64,000 nucleotides of DNA from Jiangella endophytica (GTDB lineage: Bacteria; Actinomycetota; Actinomycetes; Jiangellales; Jiangellaceae), in assembly GCF_003427025.1 (NCBI RefSeq), contig NZ_QVAI01000002.1, positions 248,001-312,000 of the forward strand, in the 5' to 3' direction. Both the position numbers and the translations under genes were made by a program. Positions within the stretch are counted from its first letter, which is position 1; every line of letters starts with the position of its first letter. Below, piece after piece: positions 24,910 through 34,009 of this stretch. Under the pieces are notes generated by a model. That model was not told where the DNA came from. It made no database searches and worked only from the letters and a program-made list of their open reading frames with translations.

Positions 24910-27900
24910 GTGCCTGCCCTCCGCCGCACCGCCGTCGCACTGACGTTCGCACTGGCCGCGCTTCCCCTCACCGGCCAGGCGGCCGCGCCCGCGGACGACC
25001 ACCCGGTCACGCCCTTGCCGCAGATCCCCGACGGCGTCGAGGCCGGGGGCGTCCGCACCGTCACGCTGATCACCGGCGACGTCGCGGTGCTCACCTACGG
25101 ACGGGGCAGCACGCCGGCGGTGCGGGTGCAGTCCGACGACCCCGGCGGCTATGACGTGCGCACCGAGGGCGACGACGTCTACGTCATCCCGGCGTCGGCC
25201 GAGCAGGCGCTGGCCGACGACCGCGTCGACCGGCAGCTCTTCAACGTCACCGGACTGGTCGAGCAGGGCCTCGACGACGCGTCGGCGGACAGCATCCCGC
25301 TGATCGTCACCTATGCCGGCGGCGCCGCATCCTCCCGCGGCGCCGCCCTCCCCGCCGGCGCCGAGCGCACCGCGCGCCTGCCGTCCATCGGCGCGGACGT
25401 GTTCGACGCGGACAAGTCCGCCACCGAGGCCGTCTGGAACGCCGTCGTGCCGCAGCCGACGGCGTTCGGCCGCCAGGTGGCGAAGATCTGGCTGGACGCC
25501 CGCGTCGCGCCGGTGCTGGACGAGAGCGTCCCATACGTCGGTGCGCCGGACGCGTGGGCGGCCGGGTACGACGGCGCCGGCAGCACGGTCGCCGTCCTCG
25601 ACACCGGCATCGACGCCGGGCACCCGGACCTCGCGGAGGCGCTCGTCGTCGCCGAGAACTTCACCGACAGCCCCGACGCCGTGGACCGCGACGGCCACGG
25701 CACCCACGTCGCGTCGACGGTGCTCGGCTCCGGCGCCGCCTCCGGGGGCAGCCACCGCGGTGTCGCGCCGGGCGCGGGCCTGCTGGTCGGCAAGGTGCTC
25801 GGCGACGACGGCTACGGCGAGCTGTCGTGGATCATCGCCGGCATGGAGTGGGCCGTCGCCCAGGGCGCCGACGTCGTCAACATGAGCCTGGGCAACAACG
25901 AGCTGGGTGCCTGCGACGACCCGATGGTGCAGGCGGTCGACGCGCTGTCGGCCGCGTCGGACACGCTCTTCGTCATCGCCGCCGGCAACCTCGGCGGCCC
26001 GGGCCGAGACCGTCACCAGCCCCGGCTGCGCCGCCGGCGCGCTCACCGTCGCCGCCGTCGACCTGACGGACACGACGGCGGGCTTCTCCGGCCGCGGCCC
26101 GGTGCCGGTGACGCACGCCGTCAAGCCGGACATCGCGGCGCCGGGAGTGGACATCACCGCCGCGCGTGCGGGCGGCCGCGGCGATGCCGCGTACACGGAC
26201 CTCAGCGGCACCTCGATGGCCACGCCGCACGTCGCCGGGGCCGCCGCCGTCGTCCGTCAGGCGCACCCGGACTGGACCGGCGAGCAGGTCAAGGCGGCAT
26301 TGCAGAGCACGGTCCGGACCGGCAACGACACCGACGTCTACGAGCAGGGAGCCGGCATCCTCGACGTCGCGACGGCCGCGAGCGCGCAGCTCAGCGGCCC
26401 GGGCACCGTCGACCTCGGCACCCTGGCCTGGCCGCACGACCCGTCAGAGGCGGTCACCACCGACGTCGCCTACACGAACACCGGCACCGCCGACGCGACG
26501 CTGACGTTCACGCTGGACGCCCGCGGCGAGAACGGCGCCGAACTGCCGGACGATGCGGCGGTCCTCGGCGCCACGACGCTGACCGTCCCGGCCGGCGGCA
26601 CCGCCACGTTGCCGGTCACGTTCGACCCGTCCGTGCTCGACTACGGGCACTACGGCGCCGTCAGCCTGCGGCTGGTCGCACGGGACGGCGATGCCACCGT
26701 CGTCACCCCGATCGGCGCCTACGCCGAGCCGCAGCACGTCGACGTCACGTTCCGGGTGCTCGGGCGCGACGGCAAGCCGGCCACCGACGCCAGCTCGCTG
26801 GACGTGTTCGACCTGGACAGCATCGCGGCGCAGCGGATCAGCCTCGAGGGCAGCGACGTCACGCTGCGGCTGCGCGCCGGGACGTACTCCGTCGCCGCGA
26901 CCGTCGCCACCACCGACCCGGAGACGTACCAGGTCACCGAGGCGGCCTTCCTGGCGGAGCCGGAGCTGGAACTGGTCCGCGACCGCACCGTCACGCTCGA
27001 CGCCCGCCGCGCGCTGCCGGTCAAGGTCCGCACCGACCAGCCGCTGCGGATGCACAGCGGCAGCGTGTCGTACGCGCGCATCGTCGACAACTGGATCCTC
27101 TCCAACACCCGCTACTTCCGCGACGGCCTGAAGTCGCTGTACCTGGGCCGGATGGGCGATGTCGACCGCGGCGACTTCGACGTCACCGAGTCGTGGCTCT
27201 ACACGACGCCGGACGGCGCGGCCGAACCGGCCGACTACCACCTGGTCTACCCGCACACCGGGACGATCACGACGCGCGACGTCAACCACCGGGTCGAGCA
27301 GGACCGGCTGGCCCGCATCGACTCGACGTACCACACCCCCGGCGCCGCCGACCGCTACGCGCAGTACCTCGACGCGTACAGCACCCAGCGCGATGCGTAC
27401 GTCCCGCTCGGCGACGTCGTGCAGTTCGCGGCGCCCGGCGCCAGGACGGCGTACGTGACGCCGGACGTGCCGGTGCGCCAGACGGTCGTCCACCCCGACG
27501 GCACGTCGTGGTACTGGGGCACGCCGATGTCGTCGGCGACCCGGCCGCTGGCCCCGGGGAGTCGCACCGCGGAGACGTGGTACGGCGGCGGGCTGCGGCC
27601 CGCGGTCCCGGCCGACGCGCAGGGCCGCTACGACCCGACCGGCCGGGTCGGGAACGTCATCTGGACGAACTTCCCTGCGTGGGCCGACAGCCAGCCCGGT
27701 CACTTCGCGTGGAACGGGCTCAACGACCTCGGCAGCACCGAGCTGTTCGCCGGCGGCGAGTCGCTGGGCCGATGGGGCTGGTACGGCCAGGGCCAGTGGG
27801 ACGTGCCGGCCGCCGCGACGGAGTTCGAGCTGGTCTACGACCTCGTCCGGTACGACCGTGGCCACTCGACCTGGTCGTCGCCGCTGTTCGCGCAGACCAG

Positions 27901-28261
27901 CTGGCGATTCACGTCGTCCGCGGCGGACGGTGGGGCGCTGCCGCTGCTGTTCCCGGTCTACGACGTCGACGTCGACGCGCAGAACCGGGCCGCCGCGGTG
28001 GACGGCTATCGGGTCGAGGTCGGCGTCGAGGCGACCCCGTCGTACGCGCCGGGCGCGCTCACCGCGGCCACCGCCTGGGTCTCCTACGACGACGGCGAGA
28101 CGTGGACGGAGGTGCCCGCGACGCTCGACGGCGACACCGTCGTCGCGACCGTCGACAACCGGCCGGCCGCCGGCGGGCACGTCTCGTTCAAGGTGGAGCT
28201 GACCGACGCCAACGGGGTCGGCGTGACCCAGTGGACGCAGCGGCTCTACGGCGTCGCCTGA
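24910..28261 (+). pseudogene. Secreted subtilisin-like serine protease, interrupted by a +1 frameshift
   Basis: An S8-family protease that would be 1116 residues if one base were removed. The signal peptide (VPALRRTAVALTFALAALPL) is cut near AAAPA. Catalytic Asp231 (AVLDTGID), His263 (DGHGTHV) and, after the shift, Ser435 (SGTSMATPH) make the triad. Reading frame 1 ends sensibly at AAGNLGG near 25996; the continuation ETVTSPGCAAGALTVAAV is one base further in another frame. One extra base in GGCCCGGGCC (about 25994-26004) explains it. A long beta-rich C-terminal region (residues ~500-1116) follows and shows no stops. Either a recent inactivation or a sequencing error in a GC run; the unbroken downstream frame favours one of these over long decay. 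Starts at GTG 24910. Confidence 0.85.
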
Positions 28262-28344
28262 GGCGGGTTGCCGGGCCGCTCGGGGTTCACCCTGCGAGAC
28301 TGTCGCCGGACCAGTGAGCCGAACCCCGAGGGGCCTGACCCGCC
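28262..28344 (+). promoter_or_regulatory. Long stem filling the gap between subtilase and ubiB
   Basis: CTCGGGGTTC (28279-28288) pairs perfectly with GAACCCCGAG (28321-28330), and GGCGGGT (28262-28268) with ACCCGCC (28338-28344). The region between also pairs partly (GGGCC/GGCC). The structure begins at the protease stop and ends at the base before the ubiB ATG, covering its purine-rich GAGGGG. It may terminate the protease transcript and mask ubiB translation. Confidence 0.5.
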
Positions 28345-30327
28345 ATGGAAGTACTGACGTTCCCGATCGTCGCGACCTTCTCGGTCCTGACCGCGCTGGT
28401 CTTCGGGCTGATCGCGCAACGGCTGCTGGGTGTCCGGCTCGGGCTGTTCCGGCTGCTGCTGACCGGAGCCTTCGCGCTGTTCGTCGGCCCGCTGATCATG
28501 TACGCACTGCTCGACCAGTTCACGCTCTCGCCGCACGGGCTGACCGACCAGAGCGAGGGACCGGTCGCGTTCTGGTTCGCGCTGCTGGCCGGCGTGCTGA
28601 CGATCCTCGCGTCGATGGTGCTGCTCGTGATCATCGAGGCGTTCGTGCCGATGGGCTCGCTGCCGCCGGCGCTGGTGTGGGGCCGCGGGCTGCTCGGCCG
28701 GCTGCGGCGGGCCCGGCGGTACTGGCAGATCATCGGCATCGCGATGCGCCACGGTCTCGGGTCGTACCTGCGCGGTACCCGCGACCGCGCGCTGGACGTG
28801 CCGTCCGGCCGGGCCCAGCTGGGCCGGGCGCTGACGAGCACGCTCAACGCGGGCGGCGTCACGTTCGTGAAGCTCGGCCAGATCCTCGCCACCCGCCGCG
28901 ACGTGCTGCCGGCCGAGGTGGCCGACGAGCTGGCCCGGCTGCAGGACGACGCCACGCCGGTGCCGTGGCCGGACGTCGAGCGGGTCCTCGTCGCCGAGCT
29001 GAACGCCCCGGTCGAAGACGTCTTCGCCGAGTTCGACCGCGAACCGCTGGCGGCCGCCTCCGTCGGCCAGGTGCACCTCGCCCGGCTGCACAGCGGCGCC
29101 GAGGTCGTCGTCAAGGTGCAGCGCCCCGGCATCCGGCCGGTGGTCGAGCGCGACCTCGACATCGCCGCGCGGCTGGCCGCCCGGCTGGAGTCCGGCACCC
29201 GGTGGGCCCGTCGCATGGGGGTGCGCCCGCTGGCCGACGGCCTGGCCGAGGCGATCCGCGAGGAGCTCGACTACCGCATCGAGGCCGAGAACATCACCGC
29301 CGTGGCGTCGGCGCCGAGCCGGCACCCCGACGTCGTCCTGCCCGAGCCGCACCTCGCGCTGTGCACCGAACGGGTGCTGGTGATGGACCGTCTGCAGGGC
29401 ACGCCGCTGAACCGCGCCGACGCCGTCATCCGGCAGCGCGACGTCGACCGCGACGCACTGGCGACGACACTGCTGGACTGCCTGCTGCGCCAGATCGTCC
29501 TCGACGGCATCTTCCACGCCGACCCCCACGGCGGGAACATCTTCCTGCTCGACGACGGCCGGCTCGGCCTGCTCGACTTCGGCTCCGTCGGCCGGCTGGA
29601 CGGCGCCCTGCGCGACGCCCTGCAACGGCTGCTCGTCGGCGTCGACCGCGGCGACCCACTCGCCGTCAGCGACGCGCTGCTCGAGCTGGTGCCGCGGCCG
29701 GACGAGATCGACCAGCAGCAGCTCGAGCGCGACATCGGCCGGTTCATGGCCAAGCACACCTCCGGCGCGCCCAGCACCGGCGTGCGAATGTTCGGCGACC
29801 TGTTCCGGGTGGTCGCCGACCACGGTCTGGCCATCCCGCCGGAGATCGCCGCGGTGTTCCGCGCGCTGGCGACGGCCGAGGGGACGCTGACCCGGCTCAC
29901 CCCGAAGTTCGACCTGATCGGCGGCGCCCGCGCGCTGGCCAGCGGCTACGTCGAGGAGCAGTACGGCCCGGAGCACCTCAAGCAGGCGGTCACCGACGAG
30001 CTGGCCGCGCTGCTGCCGATCCTGCGCCGGCTGCCGCGCCGGGTGGAACGCATCGCCAGCGCCGCCGAGCACGGCCGGCTCGGCCTCAACATCCGGCTGC
30101 TGGCCGACGAACGCGACCGCGCGGTCCTGACCACGATGCTGCACGAGGTGCTGCTGACGTTCCTCGCCGCGACCACCGGCATCATGGCGGTGCTGCTGAT
30201 CGGGACCGGCGGCGGACCGCAACTCACCGACTCCGTCGGGCTGTACGAGCTGATCGGCTACAACATGCTGGTCATCAGCGCGATCCTCGCGCTGCGGGTG
30301 CTGGCCCAGATCTTCCGGCGCGGCTGA
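28345..30327 (+). CDS. ABC1/UbiB-family atypical kinase, membrane-anchored
   Basis: A 660-residue UbiB-like protein. Three N-terminal membrane segments (~5-25, ~32-52, ~72-105) precede the ABC1 domain: the KxGQ motif FVKLGQILATRRD, the alanine-rich loop AAASVGQVHLA, the lysine motif VVVKVQRPG, the catalytic-loop-like DGIFHADPHGGNIFLL and the DFG-like LGLLDFGSVG. Two C-terminal membrane helices end the protein. UbiB proteins assist ubiquinone or menaquinone biosynthesis and lipid handling through an unusual ATPase activity; the role in actinobacteria is not established. The leader contains a stem that could hide its ribosome binding site. Confidence 0.88.
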   Translation: MEVLTFPIVATFSVLTALVFGLIAQRLLGVRLGLFRLLLTGAFALFVGPLIMYALLDQFTLSPHGLTDQSEGPVAFWFALLAGVLTILASMVLLVIIEAFVPMGSLPPALVWGRGLLGRLRRARRYWQIIGIAMRHGLGSYLRGTRDRALDVPSGRAQLGRALTSTLNAGGVTFVKLGQILATRRDVLPAEVADELARLQDDATPVPWPDVERVLVAELNAPVEDVFAEFDREPLAAASVGQVHLARLHSGAEVVVKVQRPGIRPVVERDLDIAARLAARLESGTRWARRMGVRPLADGLAEAIREELDYRIEAENITAVASAPSRHPDVVLPEPHLALCTERVLVMDRLQGTPLNRADAVIRQRDVDRDALATTLLDCLLRQIVLDGIFHADPHGGNIFLLDDGRLGLLDFGSVGRLDGALRDALQRLLVGVDRGDPLAVSDALLELVPRPDEIDQQQLERDIGRFMAKHTSGAPSTGVRMFGDLFRVVADHGLAIPPEIAAVFRALATAEGTLTRLTPKFDLIGGARALASGYVEEQYGPEHLKQAVTDELAALLPILRRLPRRVERIASAAEHGRLGLNIRLLADERDRAVLTTMLHEVLLTFLAATTGIMAVLLIGTGGGPQLTDSVGLYELIGYNMLVISAILALRVLAQIFRRG

Positions 30328-30379
30328 CCGGCCACCGCTCTCACCCGTTCCGGGGGACCCCGGGCGGCCGCGCCGTCCC

Positions 30380-30385
30380 TAGCGT
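30380..30385 (+). promoter_or_regulatory. -10 box TAGCGT for leaderless glutamate decarboxylase
   Basis: TAGCGT ends exactly 6 bases before the ATG at 30392, and no Shine-Dalgarno sequence is present. Confidence 0.45.
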
Positions 30386-30391
30386 CGAGTC

Positions 30392-31765
30392 ATGGCACGG
30401 CACGAGGACACCTACGACGACCGTTACGGCAACGCGTTCCTGCGGCGACCGGCCCCGGACGACCGGCTGCCGCAGCAGGGCATGCCGGCCATCGACGCGA
30501 TGCGCCTGCTCGGCGAGGAGCTCATCCTCGACGGCATCCCGATGCGCAACCTGGCCACGTTCGTGACGACGTGGATGGAGCCGGAAGCGCAGCGCGTCAT
30601 CGCCGAGAACCTGCACCGCAACTACATCGACCACGCCGAGTATCCGCAGACCGCGCTGATCGAGCAGCGTTGCATCCGCATGCTGGCCGACCTCTTCCAC
30701 GCGCCCGGCCCGACCACGGGGACGCGCACCCAGGGGTCGTCCGAGGCGATCATGCTCGGCGCGCTCTCGCTGAAGTGGAAGTGGCGGCAGCGACGCGAGG
30801 CGGCGGGCCGGAGCACCGACCGGCCGAACCTGGTGTTCGGCGGCGACGTCCACGTCGTCTGGGAGAAGTTCTGCCGCTACTTCGACGTGGAGCCGCGGAT
30901 CATCCCGCTGCGGCCGGACCGTCTCACGATCGGCCCCAGCGACGTGGAGCCGCACGTCGACGAGAACACCATCGGCGTCGCCGCCGTCCTCGGCACCACC
31001 TTCACCGGGCACTCCGACGACATCGCGGGCATCGACGAGCTACTCGTGCGGCTGCGCGACGAGAAGGGACTCGACGTCCCGCTGCACGTCGACGCCGCGA
31101 GCGGCGGCTTCGTCTGGCCGTTCCTCTACCCGGACACGAAGTGGGACTTCCGGCTCGAACAGGTCCGCTCGATCAACGTGTCCGGCCACAAGTACGGCCT
31201 GGTCTACCCGGGCATCGGCTGGCTGGTGTTCCGCGGTACCGAGGACCTCGCCGAGGACCTCGTCTTCTACGAGAACTACCTCGGCAAGCGCGACGCGACG
31301 TTCACGCTGAACTTCTCCACCAACGCCAGCATGGTGCTCGCGCAGTACTACAACTTCGTCCGTTACGGCCACGAGGGCTACCGCGCGATCATGCAGACCA
31401 TGCAGACCAACGCGCAGGCGCTGGCCAAGCGGATCGTCGCGGCCGGCGACTTCGAACTGGTCGGCCACCCCGACGCGGAACAGCTGCCGCTGGTCGCGTT
31501 CCGGTTGGCCGGTGAGCACGCCTACGACGAGTTCGACGTCGCGGGACAGCTGGCCGGAGAGCACGGCTGGATGTTGCCCGCGTACTCGCTGCCGCCCAAC
31601 GCCGACCACGTGACGATCATGCGCGCGTTGGTCAAGCAGACCCTCGGCCGCTCACTCGCGGACACGCTGGCCGACGACCTCGCACACGCGTGCACCACGC
31701 TGGACGCGAAGGGCGGGCTGCACGAACGCGAACGTCGCCGGGTGAAGTCGGGGATCGGTTACTGA
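30392..31765 (+). CDS. gadB: Glutamate decarboxylase
   Basis: A 457-residue PLP enzyme converting glutamate to GABA and CO2, the length usual for bacterial GadB. Landmarks are the FLRRPAPDDRLPQQG opening, TRTQGSSEAIMLGALS (phosphate-binding region), VPLHVDAASGGFVWPF with the PLP-pairing Asp, and SINVSGHKYGLVYPG with the Schiff-base Lys267. The C-terminal KSGIGY is like the pH-sensitive tail. No glutamate/GABA antiporter (GadC) gene is near, so it may serve GABA metabolism rather than acid resistance. Its last 7 bases overlap the convergent thiamine-binding-protein gene. Confidence 0.95.
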   Translation: MARHEDTYDDRYGNAFLRRPAPDDRLPQQGMPAIDAMRLLGEELILDGIPMRNLATFVTTWMEPEAQRVIAENLHRNYIDHAEYPQTALIEQRCIRMLADLFHAPGPTTGTRTQGSSEAIMLGALSLKWKWRQRREAAGRSTDRPNLVFGGDVHVVWEKFCRYFDVEPRIIPLRPDRLTIGPSDVEPHVDENTIGVAAVLGTTFTGHSDDIAGIDELLVRLRDEKGLDVPLHVDAASGGFVWPFLYPDTKWDFRLEQVRSINVSGHKYGLVYPGIGWLVFRGTEDLAEDLVFYENYLGKRDATFTLNFSTNASMVLAQYYNFVRYGHEGYRAIMQTMQTNAQALAKRIVAAGDFELVGHPDAEQLPLVAFRLAGEHAYDEFDVAGQLAGEHGWMLPAYSLPPNADHVTIMRALVKQTLGRSLADTLADDLAHACTTLDAKGGLHERERRRVKSGIGY

Positions 31766-32064
31766 TCGCGCTGGCGCGCCAGCGCGGCCTCGAGACGCTC
31801 GACCTTGCCGGTGAGCTCGCCGGTGTGGCCGGGCCGGATGTCGGCCTTGAGCACGAGGCTGACCCGGTTGCCGTGCCGCCCGACCGCCTCGCAGGCGCGC
31901 TTGACGACGTCCATGCACTCGTCCCAGTCGCCCTCGATGGTGGTGAACATGGAGTCGGTGCTGTTGGGCAACCCGGACTCACGGACGACGGCGACGGCGT
32001 CGGCGACCGCCTCGGTCACCGAATCGCCGGTGCCGGACGGTGCGACGGAGAACGCGATGAGCAT
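31759..32064 (-). CDS. MTH1187-family thiamine-binding protein
   Basis: A 101-residue ferredoxin-fold protein: MLIAFSVAPSGTGDSVTEAV, the loop STDSMFTTIEGDWDECMDVV, and RVSLVLKADIRPG. The length and these motifs match the MTH1187/YkoF-like family (UPF0045), small tetrameric proteins that bind thiamine or its pyrimidine part. It is cytoplasmic with no signal peptide. TACGAT lies 6 bases before the ATG. No thiamine transporter gene or TPP riboswitch is adjacent. Confidence 0.9.
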   Translation of the reverse strand: MLIAFSVAPSGTGDSVTEAVADAVAVVRESGLPNSTDSMFTTIEGDWDECMDVVKRACEAVGRHGNRVSLVLKADIRPGHTGELTGKVERLEAALARQRDQ

Positions 32065-32070
32065 GCTGCC

Positions 32071-32076
32071 ATCGTA
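32071..32076 (-). promoter_or_regulatory. -10 box TACGAT for leaderless thiamine-binding protein
   Basis: Minus-strand TACGAT ends 6 bases before the ATG at 32064. Confidence 0.45.
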
Positions 32077-32085
32077 GATCGGCGC

Positions 32086-33192
32086 TCAGGCTGCGCCGCA
32101 GTCCCCGCACGCGCCCCGGCGGCGCAGCCAGTACGCCAGCGTCGCCCAGCCGAGCGCGACGCCCCACAGTGGCCACAGCAGCGCCGGCCCGAAGGCGGCC
32201 CACTCGTCCGTGGCGATCAGGTCCTGGGCGAGGCCGACCTTGATCAGGCCGATCCCGCCGGACGTCGCGAGCACCGCCACCACCGACGCCGGGACGACGG
32301 CCAGCCCGACCGGCACCCGGCGACCATGCAGCACCGGGACCCAGCGCGGGAACACCTCACCCCACCGCTGCACGAGCCCGAGTGTCAGCACCGTCCCGAC
32401 CAGCGCGAACGACGCCAGCCAGGCGCCCGCCCAGAGGGAACCGTCGGCCAGCCCCGCCGCGTGCTCGTCCTCGTTCATGCCCAGCGGGACGCCGGCCACC
32501 CAGATCCAGCGGGTGACGGCGTACAGCGCCGGGATCGCCGCCGCCACATAGGTCGCGGGACGGGCCCAGCGCTGCACCGTCGCGACCGCCGCCGACCGGT
32601 CCGGCCGGCCGCACCGTGCGCAACTGCCCACCGTCCGCCGGGCATAGACGACGGTCGCCGCCGCCCAGAGGAACCCGCCGGCGAGAACGGCCAGCTGGTG
32701 CAGGTGTTCGACGCCGAGCGCGGCGCCGATCTGCCCGCGGATCTCAGCGTCGAACGGCGCCTTGACCAGGATCATCGGCAGGTACCCGGCGACGGCCAGG
32801 ATCCGGGTGTCCGGGACGACCACCAGCAGCGCCACCGACAGCGTCGCGCCGAGACCGATGGCGAAGCGTCGCCACCAGCGCGGCACGGGGGCGCCGGGTC
32901 GATAGCGAGCCATGACGGCGCCCGTGCCCGCGCCGGCCAGCGCGACCGCCGCGAACAACGGCGCGCCGGCGTCGGCCGGCACGCCGCCCAGCAGGGACAG
33001 CTCCCGGTCCGGGTCGGCCGCGCCCAGGGGGAAGCCGGCGCCGGTGAGCGTCCAGCCCAACGCCGTCAGTCCATAGCCGAGCGCCCACAGCGTCGCGGCC
33101 CACGGCGCCCACTCCGGCCAGCGGCGCAGCACACCGGTCCGCACGGCCGGGCCGCGTTCCGCCTCGGTCGCCGTCGTCATCGTCGAGTTCAT
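32086..33192 (-). CDS. Multi-pass membrane protein of unknown function
   Basis: A 368-residue protein with about eight hydrophobic segments (for example WAATLWALGYGLTALGW, LFAAVALAGAGTGAVM, LSVALLVVVPDTRILAVAG and LLWPLWGVALGWATLAYWL). One loop carries the pair CARCGRP and the C-terminus ends GACGDCGAA, so two CxxC motifs are present; they could bind metal or form disulfides. ATG 33192 follows GGAG closely; ATG 33180 is an alternative. I do not recognise a family. A 79-base palindromic element lies upstream. Confidence 0.75.
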   Translation of the reverse strand: MNSTMTTATEAERGPAVRTGVLRRWPEWAPWAATLWALGYGLTALGWTLTGAGFPLGAADPDRELSLLGGVPADAGAPLFAAVALAGAGTGAVMARYRPGAPVPRWWRRFAIGLGATLSVALLVVVPDTRILAVAGYLPMILVKAPFDAEIRGQIGAALGVEHLHQLAVLAGGFLWAAATVVYARRTVGSCARCGRPDRSAAVATVQRWARPATYVAAAIPALYAVTRWIWVAGVPLGMNEDEHAAGLADGSLWAGAWLASFALVGTVLTLGLVQRWGEVFPRWVPVLHGRRVPVGLAVVPASVVAVLATSGGIGLIKVGLAQDLIATDEWAAFGPALLWPLWGVALGWATLAYWLRRRGACGDCGAA

Positions 33193-33273
33193 ACTCCGAC
33201 CATCGCGCGTGGACGGTGGCCGCGGCCTCCCGCCGCCCGGTGAGCCGCCTCCCCCACCCGAGGGACCCCCCAG

Positions 33274-33352
33274 CCGAGTTGATCTTGGAGTTCTTCGCCC
33301 ATCAATCGGACATTTCACCAAGAAATCGCGAACAACTCCAAGATCAACTCGG
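33274..33352. repeat. 79-base intergenic palindromic element
   Basis: CCGAGTTGATCTTGGAGTT (33274-33292) is perfectly inverted at 33334-33352 around a 41-base centre, which itself pairs partly (TTCGC/GCGAA). Composition (about 50% GC) differs sharply from the flanking genes. It lies between the response-regulator stop (33359) and the membrane-protein start. It resembles REP/MITE-like palindromic elements I recall from other actinobacterial genomes; only one copy is in this window. Confidence 0.7.
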
Positions 33353-33358
33353 GCGGGG

Positions 33359-34009
33359 TCAGCGGGGGCTGATGAAGCCGGACTCGTAGGCGGCGATGAC
33401 GGCTTGGGTGCGGTCGCGGACGCCGAGCTTCGTGAGCACGTTGCCGACGTGCGTCTTGACCGTCTCGACGCCCACGACCAGCTCGGCGGCGATCTCGGCG
33501 TTGGACAGCCCGGCCGCCATCAACCGCAGCACCTCGGCCTCCCGCTCGCTCAGCCCGGCACCGGCCAGCGCATCGCCGCCGTTGCCGACGTGCGACGCCG
33601 CCAGCCCGCGGATGGCGGCCGGGAACAGCAGCGAGTCGCCGCGCGCCACCGTCCGGACCGCCTGCACGATCTGCTCCGGCCGGGCCCGCTTCAGCAGGAA
33701 CCCGTGCGCGCCGGCCCGCAGCGCCTCGTAGACGTAGTCGTCGTTCTCGAAAGTGGTGACGACGAGGATGCGCGGCGGGTCGTCGCGGCGGCTCAGCAGC
33801 CGGGTCGCCTGGATGCCGTCGACGGCCGGCATCCGCACGTCCATGAGCACGACGTCGGGGCGGGACCGGCTCACCAGCGGCCCGACCTCGGCGCCGTCGG
33901 CCGCCTCGTCGACGACCCGCAGGTCCGGCTCGGCGTCGATGATCGCCCGCAGGCCGGCCCGCACCAGCGGCTCGTCGTCCACCAGCAGCACCGTGATCTC
34001 GTCCGTCAC
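33359..34009 (-). CDS. NarL/LuxR-type response regulator (second system)
   Basis: A 216-residue regulator: receiver with LLVDDEPLVRAGL and phosphoacceptor Asp57 (VVLMDVRMP), and a LuxR-type helix-turn-helix (SEREAEVLRLMAAGLSNAEI, then GVETVKTHVGNVLTKLGV). GTG 34009 is preceded by GGGGAGGG and overlaps the kinase stop in a GTGA junction, so kinase and regulator are co-translated. The target genes are unknown; no transporter gene directly follows, only the palindromic element. Confidence 0.9.
   Translation of the reverse strand: MTDEITVLLVDDEPLVRAGLRAIIDAEPDLRVVDEAADGAEVGPLVSRSRPDVVLMDVRMPAVDGIQATRLLSRRDDPPRILVVTTFENDDYVYEALRAGAHGFLLKRARPEQIVQAVRTVARGDSLLFPAAIRGLAASHVGNGGDALAGAGLSEREAEVLRLMAAGLSNAEIAAELVVGVETVKTHVGNVLTKLGVRDRTQAVIAAYESGFISPR

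Noticed and set aside
30392-32064. Acid-resistance system around glutamate decarboxylase
   Set aside because: No GadC-type antiporter or acid regulator is nearby; the neighbours are unrelated.
33274-33352. Insertion sequence remnant
   Set aside because: No transposase fragment or clear target-site duplication; treated as a palindromic repeat instead.
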